Shown here: positions 1 through 13,400 of the stretch, piece after piece
Layout: each line of letters begins with the position of its first letter
Numbering within the stretch: the stretch's first letter is position 1
Origin: Altimarinus sp964500515
GTDB lineage: Bacteria > Patescibacteriota > Gracilibacteria > BD1-5 > UBA6164
Assembly (NCBI GenBank): GCA_964500515.1
Contig: CAZCNE010000007.1
Coordinates: 1 to 58,525, forward strand
Direction of reading: 5' to 3'
Length of the DNA: 58,525 nucleotides
Translations under genes and position numbers: made by a program
Notes under the pieces: generated by a model
The model's input: only the letters and a program-made list of their open reading frames with translations
Database searches by the model: none
What the model was told of the DNA's origin: nothing

Positions 1-1578
1 ACTTACTCAAGTTCTATTTATTCTATCTGAATAATTTTTTGATAAATCTACGAAATCTGTGGGAGTTCATAAATTAATTACATCAACATTTGTTATTATT
101 CAACTACTATTTTCATTCAATAATCAATTAACTGAAAAAGTATAGTAAATTGGTATATAGTGAGAGTTATTAGCATATATATTATCTGATTCAATTTCAC
201 AGATCATATCTCTTCAATCTGGTTGTGATTTTCATGGCTTAATACAATTATTTTGACAAGCGTCTGTATTGTCCATATTTCCATCATCACATTCTTCCTT
301 AAATCAACTTGAATTTGGATTTTGCACTATTCAATCTCAACAATATCATGATCATATGTTTCATCCTCATCATGTATTTCACCCTCATCATGCGCTTCAC
401 CCTCATCATGTATTTCACCCTCATCATGATTTACAATCGTTATTACAAGAGTCATTATTTATTCTATTTCCATCATCACAAATTTCATGAACTCCTGCTG
501 AATTTGGCTTTTGTACTATTCAATCTCAACAATATCATCATGTCCTTATTAACATACATGTTGAAGTACATCAATTTCATCATTCACATTCCTCATAAAC
601 TCCTGCTGAATTTGGTTTTTGTACTATTCAATCTCAACATCTTCATCAAGTTGGAATGTCTCACTCATTTTTACAAGTTGAATCACATCAATCTCAACTA
701 GCTCTGTTTCAATCATCACATTCTTCTCACTGATCTACTTTTCAGTCTCAACATTTTCATCAAGTATTTTCTATATTACAAGTTGAGCTACACCCATCTC
801 AACTTATATTGTTACCATCATCACATTGCTCTCACTGATCTACTTTTCAGTCTCAACATTTTCATCAAGTATTTTCTATATTACAAGTTGAGCTACACCC
901 ATCTCAACTTATATTGTTACCATCATCACATTCTTCTCACTGATCTATTTTTCAATCTCAACATTTTCAAATTTTTAATCAAATTCTGCAGTTTGAATTA
1001 CATCAGTCTCAATTTATATTGTTATCATCATCACATTCTTCACCTGGATCTACATTTCCATCTCAACATCTAGGTTCTGTGATGTTTTCGCATCAAGGAA
1101 CATCGGCAGTTATTTTAACCTCATTTGGAACATCATCAGTTTTTGAATTACAAGGAGATGCGTTACAAGAAGTACATTGACTTCAAACACAAGTTTTAGT
1201 TCATTTATTTATTTCTACTGTCCGAATTTTTTCTTGTGTACAAATTCTTTCATTTTTACAAACTCAAGTACTATACCACGATCACGTTGAAGTACAATCA
1301 GACCGTTCAAAAGTCCAATATTCACAAGAACAAGGCTCAACTGTTTTTCTTGGAGGAGAAATTACTCAATTAAGTCAATTATCACACTTATCTATAACTT
1401 CTCAATTAACGCTACATGTAATACACCTAGTATGATTTGTTCCAGTATTTGGATCTACACATCAATTACTCGAATATTGTGGACTTCAACACCGGCAGTC
1501 TCAACAATCTTTTTCTGCAAAAACTGTATTTATTGATAATATTAAGCTCAATATTATTAAAAGTAATATTTTTTTCAT
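1..1578 (-). CDS. Secreted Cys-rich repeat protein (DUF4215/myxo-disulfide type), 3'-truncated by window edge
   Basis: The first 526 codons are visible and the frame is still open at base 1, so the C-terminus is missing. The start at 1578 gives a signal peptide (MKKILLLIILSLILS then INTVFA). A Cys-rich segment follows, then seven repeats of the form CGDGx3-GExCDDGNx4-GDGCxxxC, typical of DUF4215 / myxococcus Cys-rich repeats, which form disulfide-bonded extracellular modules. The repeat glycines are mostly TGA codons, so the gene is shattered under the standard code. Between the sixth and seventh repeats (about 356-440) lies a linker of GGGG blocks built almost only from TGA. The product is probably secreted or surface exposed; the binding partner is unknown. 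It starts 2 bp after the stop of the upstream TPR gene and is probably cotranscribed with it. Confidence 0.88.
726..935 (-). repeat. Two 105-bp tandem units inside the Cys-rich gene
   Basis: Two adjacent units starting at 726 and 831 look identical apart from one or two bases near the junction. A diverged third unit begins at 936. The 105-bp period equals one 35-residue Cys-rich repeat, so gain or loss of units stays in frame. Confidence 0.85.
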
Positions 1579-1580
1579 AA

Positions 1581-2939
1581 CTAATTATTTAAATTACTTA
1601 TAATATAATCTCTATTTTTTTGAGATAAAAATGATAAAATTCAAAATCAACTCCTTTGCAATTGTTCTTTTAATATACTTTTTCAAGCTTCAATTTTTAG
1701 AATTCTATCAAAGTCACTACTAATTGGAGCATTTTCTTGATTTTTAAATTCGTTTATTTGATAAAAAATATGAGACTTATAATAAATATAACTTTTTTTA
1801 TCTTCTCTATAATTATCCATTAAAATCATATCTTTATCAACTTTTTTTGCTGAAAATTCAAATAGCTCATATGCTTTATTAAAATTTCATTTTTCATATT
1901 CATACATAGCATCTAATTCATAAGAATAACTTCATTCAGGATTAAGCTCAATAGCTTTTTTTATATTACTTTCTATTTCAGAGAAAAAAGATTTATCATT
2001 TTTCATATAATACCCTTTAGCTAAAGCTAGATAATTCATATAATATTGAGGATAAGCCTCTATTCATTTTTTTGCATAATCAATTGATTTTTCAATATCT
2101 ACATCCAATCAGTTAAGATAATATTCTAACATACTTAAAGAAAAATATGTTTCTGATTTTAATGGCAAGTCTTCTGTCAAGTTAATTAATTTTAATAAAA
2201 ATGTTTCTGATTTTTTATAATCTTTCATTCTATTATAGTATCTTGCTAAATTTCAAATTGAATTAGCATTATTTTTGTTTAAAAGATAAGCTTTATTATA
2301 AAAATCAAAAGCTTTATCTAAATTTCAAGACAAATCATATGTATGTCATAATTGATTTAAAAGAAAAGACTTTTGCTCATCGTTTATTCACTTTATCTTT
2401 AATCATTCATTATAGCTTTCAATGGCTCAAGTATAATTCTTAATTATTTCATTTGCATAACCTTTATAATGATAATAATCATAAGTTTTTTCATTTATAG
2501 AATTTAATAATTCTAACGTCTTAGCACTTTTTTCTGTTTCATTATGAAAATAATTTCAATGGTTTAAATATGCTAAAGCTAAATATTTTTTCTGAGAATT
2601 GTCCAATTTTCAAGTTCATATTTTTTCATAATATGAAATTACTTTATCATAATCTCAAGAATTAATTAGTGGCAATATTTTACTTAATTCACTATTGTTT
2701 TCTTTTAAATTTTTTTCAGCTTGATTATTTTTTCATCAAGAAATAAAGTAAAATATTAAAACTACTACTATAATAACTAAAAAAGAAGCAACATAAGAAT
2801 AAAATAAAACTTTATTTTTCCTATTATTTTCCTTTTCTTGAGTATTGTCAGAATTATTTAAGTTATTTATTTCCTCTATATTATTGATTACTTCATTTGT
2901 ATTATCTGAAATTTCTGGATTTTCATTGTTTATTTCCAT
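1581..2939 (-). CDS. Membrane-anchored TPR-repeat protein
   Basis: The protein has about 452 residues. The N-terminus is Asn/Glu-rich (MEINNENPEISDNTNEV), followed by one membrane segment at about residues 48-66 (VASFLVIIVVVLIFYFIS) and a long helical region of degenerate TPR units, with phrases such as AYLNHWNYF, LGHTYDLSGNLDKAFDFY and YLALAKGYY. TPRs bind proteins; here the domain would sit outside the membrane if the N-terminus is cytoplasmic. I chose ATG 2939 because a TATAAT-like box lies about 20 bp upstream. An in-frame ATG at 3017 would add 26 residues. The stop is TAG at 1581-1583, directly before the Cys-rich gene. Confidence 0.8.
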
Positions 2940-3066
2940 TTTTTTATATAAAAAAATATTATACATTAAAAGAATATCATATCTTATTTCTTTTGTAAAA
3001 TATTTTGTTTTTTTCATTCTTTAAGTAATATATAAGTATATTTTATATATAAAATTACAAAATATT

Positions 3067-4362
3067 ATGAAACCATTAAAACAAGAATTACAAGATAGAT
3101 GACTTATTCATCAAGTTAGTAATGATAAAATTTTTGATTTACTAGATAAATGATGAGTAAATTTTTATCTTGGTTTTGATCCAAGTGCTGATTCTATACA
3201 TCTTTGAAATTTTATTTGATTTATGGTAGCTGTTCACATCATGAGAAGATGAAATATTTATACAGCTTTAACAGGATGAGCTACAGGTATGATTTGAGAT
3301 CCTGGATGAAAAAGTTCTGAAAGAAATTTTTTAGATGAAGAAACTCTTGATCATAATCAAAAAATGATTTCTGCTCAGATTACACATATAGCAGAAAATT
3401 TGAAAAAATATACTTGAGATGATTTAAAATATAAATTTGTAAACAATAAAGATTTTTATAAAAATATGCTTTATACTGATTTTCTTAGAGAAGTTGGTAA
3501 ATTTATAACTGTAAATGTTATGATGAGTAAGGAAGCAGTAAAAAAAAGAATAGAAGATCCAAATCAATCTATAAGCTATACAGAATTTTCTTATATGCTT
3601 ATGCAAGGTTATGATTTTACAAAAATGTTTAAAGAAGAAAATATGTTACTTCAAATTTGAGGTCAAGATCAATGGTGAAATCTAGTAACTTGAACAGAAA
3701 TAATTAGAAAAAAATACGATGCTACAACATATGCTTTGACTTGGCCACTTATAACTGATTCTACATGAAAAAAATTTGGTAAATCAGAATGAAATGCTAT
3801 GTTTTTGGATAAAAACAAAACTTCTCCTTATTTTATTTATCAGTACTTTATGAATACTGATGATAAAGATTTAGCAAAATATATGAAAATGTTAACTTTA
3901 ATAGAAACTGAAGAAATTGATAAAATAATAGAAAATCACTTAAAAAATCCTGAAAAAAGAGAATGACAAAAATTACTAGCATACAAAATAGTAGAAATAA
4001 TTCATAATAAAAAAGAAGCTGAATTGTGTCAAGAAATATCTGAATTTATGTTTTGAGAAAATGAAAATAGATTAGAAGTTTTGAAAAAACTAGATAAAGA
4101 AGATTTAGAAACTTTTAAAAATGCTATCTGAGGTTTTAATTATAATTGAGAAAATTTATTTGAAGTTATTGTTAATTCTTGACTTGCAAATTCAAACAGT
4201 GAAGCAAGAAAATCTATTGAATCTTGAGCTATTTATATAAATGAAGAAAAGATAACAGATATAAAATATGATATTTCAAATAATTTTATTGTAGGAGATA
4301 AAAAATTTCATTTCTTACTTATAAGAAAATGAAAAAAGAATTTCAAATTGATTTTAAAATAA
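3067..4362 (+). CDS. tyrS: Tyrosyl-tRNA synthetase
   Basis: A 431-residue class I synthetase that charges tRNA-Tyr. Visible motifs are the HIGH-like SIHLGNF near residue 45, the tyrosine-site stretch GGATGMIGDP near residue 80, a KMSKS-like KFGKSEGN near residue 240, and a C-terminal S4-like RNA-binding domain ending in IRKGKKNFKLILK. Length is normal for bacterial TyrRS. Many conserved glycines are TGA, for example in GDPGGKSSER; this is one of the clearest proofs of the altered code. It is divergently oriented to the TPR gene, with 127 bp between their starts, and is followed by a strong terminator. Confidence 0.97.
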
Positions 4363-4378
4363 TTTTATAGAATAAAGT

Positions 4379-4406
4379 AATCCCCTTAAAAAAAGGGGAT
4401 TTTTTT
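4379..4406 (+). terminator. Rho-independent terminator of tyrS
   Basis: An AATCCCC/GGGGATT stem with an A-rich loop is followed by a T run, 17 bp after the tyrS stop. Confidence 0.9.
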
Positions 4407-4426
4407 GTTTATGTTTTAGAAACTAA

Positions 4427-7400
4427 TTATTTTATTACATAATTTCAATCATTGATTTTCATAAGAACTTCTCATACATATTCTTTTGAAACTTGGTTAT
4501 ACAATTTAAAAATTACATTATTTTTATAAGTTCAATATTCAAGAGAATAATTTTTTCAAGCTGTATGAATTTCTCAATTTGGGAAAATACTGAATAATGG
4601 AAGTTTATCTTTATTATTCAACGAATAAATTGATATAACTCAAGGATTATGTGGAATTCAAAATGGTAATTGATAATATCAATAATCGCTATAATTATTT
4701 AATTTAACAAATATTCAATCTGAATTTACTTCTTCGAAATTTCTTACAAAATTCAATTTATTTAAACTAGAAAAATCAAAATATTCATAATATATCATTC
4801 AATCATCATCATTTAGTATTATTTTTGCAAATTTTTTATCATTTTCATCATGATTAGATGGTAAAACTTTTATTTCAGATCAATTTAATAAATTAAGGCT
4901 TATTTTTCAAGTATTTTCATCTATTTTTGCTATGCTTAATCAATTTTTAGTAACTTGTAGTCATTTCTCATCAATTAAATTTATATCAAATTCATAAGAT
5001 CAAGACTGGCTTGTGTAAACCTTTTGTTTTCAATCTTTATCAAGAAGTTTTGATATTGTTCACGATCTATATCTATATAAATTTATAGGTTCATTTGTTA
5101 ATTCTTCATTTATTCTTCATTTAAATAAAGATCAAGAGTGTGAATCAATTTCTGGCACAGGAGAATAAACTTCCAATTCAGCTTGTTTATAAGTTTTATT
5201 TCAAGCCAAATCAAATAAATTTAATCAAATCTTTTGAGTAAAAATATTGTTGTATGGTCAAAAATTTACAGCAAGATAATTTTTATTTATAAAAATATCT
5301 GAATCTAAACTATCTCTGTCGTTTGTTTTATCTCAATCATTATCAGAATCTGTTTCTAAGTCGTAATCTATATAGAAGTCTTTAAATCAAGTATTGTCAA
5401 AAATATATGGTGTAAAATCAAATCTTTGTGTTTGATATACTGGTATTTTTATTGAAGAATTTAAATTAATTTCAGGAACTTCAGTATCAGAAGATGTTTG
5501 TGGAGCTAATAAAATTTGATTAGATTTAGTAGAAAAAATATTATTGTTAAAACTAGAAATCTTTGAGTAATAATAATCATTATCTTCTTTTACATACAAA
5601 AAGTGAGAATCTTTTCTAGCTCATAATATATTTAATTTATATGTTTTTATATCTCTAAAATCAAGATAATTTTTTGTTTGGTCGTAATATTCTATATCTA
5701 TATGAGAAGCTTCTGTATATATATGTTCAATACTTTCATCTAGTTTTATTTCTGTTCACTGTAAAATCGGTAAATCTAAATAATCTTTTATTTTTTGTCA
5801 TTTTAGATTTATATCATTTTTTGTTTCTACATATGCATTTCATTTAATAGAAAAAACTTTTACACCTTCATCAAAATTTATATTATTGTAAGCATCAACT
5901 TTTATTTCTTTTTGTTCTTCTCTATTATCAATATAATATCAAATTGTAAATGAATTTTTTCAAGCATACAGCTTTGTATTTGAAGATAAATTAACTATTT
6001 TATTATCTCATACACTATCTTTTATATTATTTAATTGAACTGTTTTTAATTCAATTGAATCACTTATATTATTTCAAACTCATTTTATAAAAGCTAAATT
6101 TTTTCTTATTGTATATCATGTTTGAGATTTTTTTTCCAAGATAGTATTTTTATCTGGATCTTCAAAATTATCAATAATAGATTTTTTTATTCAATCAGGA
6201 ATATAATTATCATAATCTTCATTTAAAAATTTATCAACAATCGTATAATACTCTAATCTAAAATTATTTAAATTCTTATTTTCTGGAGTTTCAAAACTTA
6301 AACTAACATATCAATCAGAACTCGAAGATTCTTTTGCATTATTTAAAGATTCATAATAAGTTTCATTTTTATAAAATTTGTTATTATTTCTGTATAGAGT
6401 CAATGCTTCAGTAACTTCATAATTTTTTTCCTTTCTTAATTGAAGATTTTCTTTTGTATATATTTCATTTTTATACATATAAATAATATCTTCATCTCAA
6501 TCATTATCAAAATCAACATGATTTATTTCTTCTTTTCAAGATAATTCATCTATATAATCAAATAATCTATAATTTTTTCAATTTTCTATAATATATATTC
6601 ACTTATAATTATATTTATAATCATTTAATCATTTTTGTGAATATTGAGCACAAGATCAAGTTGAACTATAAGCTAATTCTCAAGATCAAATTTTGACTTC
6701 TTGATATGTAGTATCTTCTGCCAATAATTTTGTTTTTGTATTTTCAATTCTTCAACTTATATTATTTATCAATTTTGATTGTTCTTTTTTTATAGACTCT
6801 AATTCTTTATCTTCATTTGCAAATAAATTTCAGATTGAATTTAATGTTATTAAATTATGTTTTTTCAATAATTCATTGTAAGCTTCAACATTGGATTCAT
6901 TAAAATTACTCAATAATTTTATATTTGAATTTCAAACATCTATATTTTTTAATTCTTCAATTTGTTTTTTATTTACTTCTATTTCTTGATTCATTATATC
7001 AATTATTGTATCAAATTTTTCTTTACTTCTATCTTGCAATTCTTTTATGTGTTTATCTTCTTTTGAATATGTCATAGAATTTACCTCCTTCCAAATATTT
7101 CTCAATTTTTCAGTACTAGGATCTGAAATAATTTCAGGCTTTGATAAATCATTATTTATAGTAGTTAAAAGTTCTTTGCTTGTAATTTTTTCATTTTTAT
7201 TTTCATTTAAATAATTATAAATATTGTAAATTCAATAAATTATAAAATCTCTTAAACTATTTGTACCTGAATTTTCATTATAAGTTTGAGGTGAAATTTC
7301 TTTTGCTTTATTTTCTATTTTCTTTGGAATATTTTTTAAAGAATCAATATTTGGAGAAATATTTACTCAATCTTTATCAAGTTCAATATTTATATTTTTT

Positions 7401-10400
7401 GGAACAGTATTTGAAAAATCCAAACTTGGAACTCTGTTATTAAATAAATTTACTACATTATTTGTAAAATTATTTAATGATTTTACTCAATTTTTAGCAA
7501 ATTCTACTATAAATTGTGAATCTATTTCAAAATTTAGGTATGTTGTAACATCTATTGAATCCACAAAAGGAAACGAAAATTGTGGAAATTTTATATCTAT
7601 AAAATCAAATGAAGAAAATGCTTGTCTATCAGTTAAGTATGCTATTTTTACTCAAGCATTCCATTCTGGTGCAAAAGGAGTTTTTTGTAAAATACATTGT
7701 ACTTTAGTTATTAATTTTGCTAATTTAAAAACTAATTCTATAGCGGATAATAATTTTGGTAATTTTGGTGGTGGAGGTAAGTTTGGTAATTCGACAGTTG
7801 GAATATTTGGTAAATCTGGAAGTTCTGGAATTTCAATAGACGGCAATATAGGAAGTGAAGGTATTTTTATATTAACTGTTGGAATATCAGGTAAATGTAA
7901 TTTTGGCAACTCAGGTAATACTATTGGTCTTGAATTAAAATTGAATTCTGGTAAAGCAAGAACAAATCATACTCTAATATTATGTAAATCCAAAATTATA
8001 TTTGGCCATTTAGGAAATTCTATTACTGGAATTTTTGGAATTATCATGCTTATAAGTCTCCATATAAATGTCCGTAAATCATATCTTTCATTTTTACATT
8101 CTACACAAGTTTTTTCATATTCATCAAATAAATCCAATATTACCTGCCATGATTTTAAAACAGCTTTTATAAGTATGTACAATTCAACCCATGCTTTAAA
8201 TCTTTTTCAGTTATCTTTCAACCAACCTCAATATATATTATATAGAGTTTCCATATTACAAATTACTTGATTTAACCGATCTTCTTTTTTATTTAGTAAT
8301 TTAATTAAGTCTTCTGGATATTTTTTATAGGTTTCAATAACTTCCATATTTTTTTGCAGTGATCTAATTAAAGCATCTGTATCAACTATAATTTGATCTC
8401 AAATCGCTTTTTCTTTGGGATTTAGTTTTGACCAATTTTTAAGAGCCCTATTTTTTTCTTCATTCCATTGTTCTAAAGTCATTTCATAACTAATTTTTGC
8501 CTTTAATAAAGATGCTTGAGTTATCCAAGGAAGATTAATATTGACCCTTTGAGCTTCAAGTTTTAAAAGAGGCAAACTTCATATAAAATCATATACTCAT
8601 CTAATTCAAGAAGTAACAATATTTGGATTATAATCCCTTTCTGCTACTAATATTAGTTCTTCTAATTTATAATAATAACACTCAAATGTATTTTCATTTT
8701 CACTTCAACATTTATTTGATTTCATTTTATTTTCAATTTCTGATAATCTTGAATTTTTTTCTTCTTGATTTAGCACAAATGGTTCTTTATAATTTTTTAA
8801 GTAAGCATCCTTTAATCCTGAGAAGAAATTTGTCCATTCATAATCTGTTATAGAAGAAAAATTTGGTAATACAATTATAAGAGATGGAAAACTTGTTAAT
8901 TTAACGATAACTTCTTCAATTTGTCTATCAATCCAATCCATAAAGTAGTCATTAAATGATTTTATTAATGTGTTTTTTACCTTTATAACATCTTTATAAT
9001 CTCAATTTCTTAATCAACTTGTATTTATATCAACCGAAATTCCTAAATCTGATCAAGTCTCAGTACTTCATTTTTCTCAAATTTTTATTAATGGTTTACT
9101 TGGTTTTACTACATGATCTCATTTATGAATTTCATTAAATGTTTCATTAATTGATTTCAAGCTAGCCTCTGATTTAGTTTCTTTGTAATTTAAATATTCT
9201 CCAACAAACTTATCATCAAACCTAAAATCTCTACTTTCTACTTTTTCTTTTGTATCAATACAACTTCAATTAACTGCACTAAATGGAGTTGGTGTTTTTC
9301 AATTTCAAAAATTTTCACTTTCCACCAAAGGAGATTCTCAAGTTCCACCTTGTGAAGAAAAATTTATAGGATAATTTTTTTCTTTTACATCTCAATCTGA
9401 TCAATCTCAACTACATCATAAAAGAGGAAAAGCTGCAATTATACAATCTCAATCTCTTGGTTTTAGTAAAGGATACGCTCAAGGAGGATTTCTATCCTTT
9501 GACATATTGTTTTTTCAAAAACAAATAGCTAGTCACATAGCTCAAGTAAGGGTTGGAGTAATAAAAAATCTTATAAAACTAATTCATTCTCCATTTTCAT
9601 CTTTATCTAACCATCATCAAGCTCAATTAGGACAAGGCGGCCATATTCTAACTTTTCAACAATCTGTCATAGCTGAAAATAAAGGTAATCATTCTCAAGT
9701 TTTTAATCAATCTCAAATGGGATATCAAAACATAACTGGATCATTTCAAGGAGCTAGAGGAGCCCAATTTATAGGAGTTCAAATACAAGCTCATCATCAA
9801 AATCAATTACATAAACCTTGTGAAACATAATCAATTCAACTTGATATAGTATCTATTCATTCATTTATAGTGTTTAAAAATGCTTGTGGATCTTTATCAT
9901 TGTTTGAATATGAAGGTGTTTTATCTTCTGATGTAGGAATTCAATCTCAATCTTTATCTTTATTTACACTTCTAAAAGATTTTTTTCAATAGTCTTTTAC
10001 ACTTTCTATATATTCATCACCATATCTTCAACTAGTTCTTTGTTCTTCAGTGGGAATAAGTTTATCTATATAATCAGGAACTCAATTATTATCTTCATCT
10101 ATTGTATTTTTTTCTATTTCTTTTGGAAACTCTAAATCACTTTCTTCACAAGTTAATTCTTTTATTCATTTTTCATATGATCTTGCTCAAGTTGATCTAA
10201 AAATATGAGGTTCATTAGAACAAACATTTTCATTTATTTTTAGTATAACATCTCCATATTCGTCATCTCAAGCTTCTCAATCCTCAAAATATCAAGTTTT
10301 TATCTCTCAATATGACATTGGAGCTAATTGTACCTTGTAAGTTAATTTTAAAGTTTCTCATGCTGACATATCAAAAGGACCAATCATAAATGCATAATTT

Positions 10401-13400
10401 CAAACATTATGTTTTATTTCTACTTCTTTTGATGTTACAATATCATTTTCATCATCAGAAAAACTAAAATAATCTTCAATGTCTTCAGCATAAAAAACTT
10501 TTTTCTTAGCTTGTCAAGTATTTTTTATTTCAACCGTTACTTCAAGCATATCTAAAGGATTCAAACTTCAAGAACTCAAGTCTGTATATTTTTTTTGTAT
10601 GTTAAATCAAAAATTATTTACATATTTATTTTTTACAAAAGTTGTTTCTATATTATCATTGCTTCAAGAAAAAATATTTGTATTTGAATAATCTTGTAAA
10701 TTTGTAATCTCAGTTTTTACATCTAAATATGAATTTTTAAAATTTTTATCATTTAGCTGATCTTCTCTAAACGTATTATCTTTATCTTTTTTTGTTTCAA
10801 TAGAAATATTTTCATAAATAAGTCCATCAATCAAATTTGTATTTATAATATTTTGATCTGTTTGCATAATTCAATCTTTTTCTAATTCTTTATTACTTTC
10901 CAATAAATCTTGTTTTCTTGATTCATAATCTATTTTTTTTATTCATTCATAACTTATAGCTCAATTTCAATCCTTTTTTTCATTATTTAAAAATATAGAA
11001 TATCAAGATCATATTTTTAATTTTGTAAATTCTGGTTTATCACTTGTTCAAGATCAATAAAAAATGTATAAATCTCCTTCACTATCCATAATAACTAAGT
11101 CTTTCTTTTTATCATTATCCATATCAAATGAAGAAGTTTTTACTATACTTCAAGTAAGTCAAAAATTTTCTTCAAGAGATATTTTTGTAAATTTTTTCTC
11201 ATTATTGCTTAAAATAAATGGTTTTCATTTTGAAACAAAGAAAATATCTTCATATTTATCTCAAGTAAAATCTCAAGCTTCAATTTGTCATTTACTTCAA
11301 ATTTCTGGGATATATAATAAATTTCATTGAGATAAAAAGTTAAAATCTCATCTATTTTCAAATAATTCTAAATATGAGCTTGATTTCAAAACTACTAAAT
11401 CTTGTAATCAGTCAGCATTATAATCAAAAGTTTTATATCAAATATTGTCATTATCTTTTGAAATTTGGATTCAAGTGCTTTTATCAAAACTTCTATATTT
11501 TTTATCTTCTTCTCAATCATTTATAAATTCTTCTGATCAAGTATTTTCTCACCACTTTATCCAAGAAATTGGTGATTTAATTTTTTCATTTGAAGCTCAC
11601 ATTCTAACTAATCAACTTACCAAAAATCAATAAACTTGTCACTTTTCAGGTCTCCAGTTTGTAGGAATTCATGGCTTCTTAATATGATCTCAAGCTACAG
11701 CATTTAAACCTTTTTTTTGCTGATTTGGAGCCATCCGTTCCCAAGTAGAAGCAATCCACTCTCAATCTTTTTTCATAATTATCCAAGGATTAGCAACAAC
11801 AGGAACTTCAACTACTATTGATTGATCTGCCAAAATTTCAGTGATTTCTTGCTTTAAATTAATTTGTCATCAAGAAATACTTAAATCTAAAGATCAAACT
11901 TCTTCCCGATCACAAATATTTCAATCAAGCCATTTTATTTCTTCACATTCAGGTGCTTCATCTTTTTTTTGCTCAAGTTCAACTTTAACTTTTTTAAGAC
12001 TAACAACAGGATCTCAAAGATTAATTATGGAAAATGAAGCGTATTTTCTTGTAGATTCTCAAACTGTTTCTCATGCTGCAAAAAGAAGCATTGATTTATT
12101 TCATTCTGACCATCAAACTTTATAATTACTTTTAAAAGATTCAAAGTTAAAATTATCTCAACTTGAAAAAATATTAAGTTCATTTTCATCAGAAAATGGA
12201 TCATTATAATAAATCATCAAAGCATTAGAATCTTTTGTATTTAATAATCTATCTCAATACTTATTTGAATTTAAATATACGATTATTGCATTTTTTTCAG
12301 AATTGAGAGTTAAATCAAGCAAATTTTCATCTCTACTTAAATTAATTTTTCAATTTACTATATTAAAAGAAAAAGCTCAAATATTTTCATCTCATGCTTT
12401 TATCAAAAATATAGATTCATCATTTTTTCACGTTTCTTCATTTCATCTAAAATTTTCAATTGTAAAATTATTATTTAAAAAGATTTCTCAATCTTTGTTT
12501 ATACTAAAAATATCATTTAAATAAATATCTTTTAGGACTAATTTACTTCAGATCAATTCTGAACTATATTGTTTTGATAAAGATTTTAATAAAATACTTG
12601 TTTTCTTTTTGTCTTTTTCACAATCAATAAAATTAGTTTGTCAATCATTTTCACATAATTTTAATTTATTATCTTTATCCAAATTAAAATAAATTTTTCA
12701 AATATGGGTAGATAAGGCATCATTATAAATATCAAAACTTAACTTTTTATCTTCTCAAATATTTGAAATATATCTAATATCTTGAGTTAAATCTTCATTA
12801 TTTTCAATAGTTAAAATTTTTCACTTAGAATTTACAGAAACAATATCATAATAATTATAAGGATTATTCAACAAACTTGTAACAGCCAAAGATCTATTTT
12901 CCTTGTCAAAAAGCATCGATCATGCTAAATAATCTTTTTTATCAACATCTCAATACTCTGCTCAAAGTAAAACTGTATATAAAGAATTATAATGTTTTCA
13001 CTCAATTTTATCTTTATTCCAAAAATAAAATGATTCTAGTGATATAATAGCTTGATCTTGAGAATTGATATCAATCTTATTATTTTCATTCCAAAAATCT
13101 TTTAATTCAGATTTTTCAATTTCAGTTAAATTTTTAAACTCTTTAATATTGTCAAAATCTTCTATTTTATGAATTTTAAAAATATAATTATTACTATCAT
13201 ATTGTTCAAAAAATTTTTCTCAAAGTTCAGTTAGTGAGTTATTAAGTGTAAATCAAATAAGTGTTAAATTTTCTTTTGGAAAAGCTCACTGGCCTTTTAT
13301 TGAAAATGATGATGTGAATCAAGGATTTGCTTTTACCATCAAAAGTGCAGTTCAAGGTATTTCTGTTGCATTTATTTTAAAAACTCAAATTCAATTTTTT

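Noticed and set aside
269..1073. Plus-strand ORFs rich in Ser/His/Leu over the left edge
   Set aside because: They are complements of the Cys-rich repeat gene; TCATCA on this strand is TGATGA glycine on the other.
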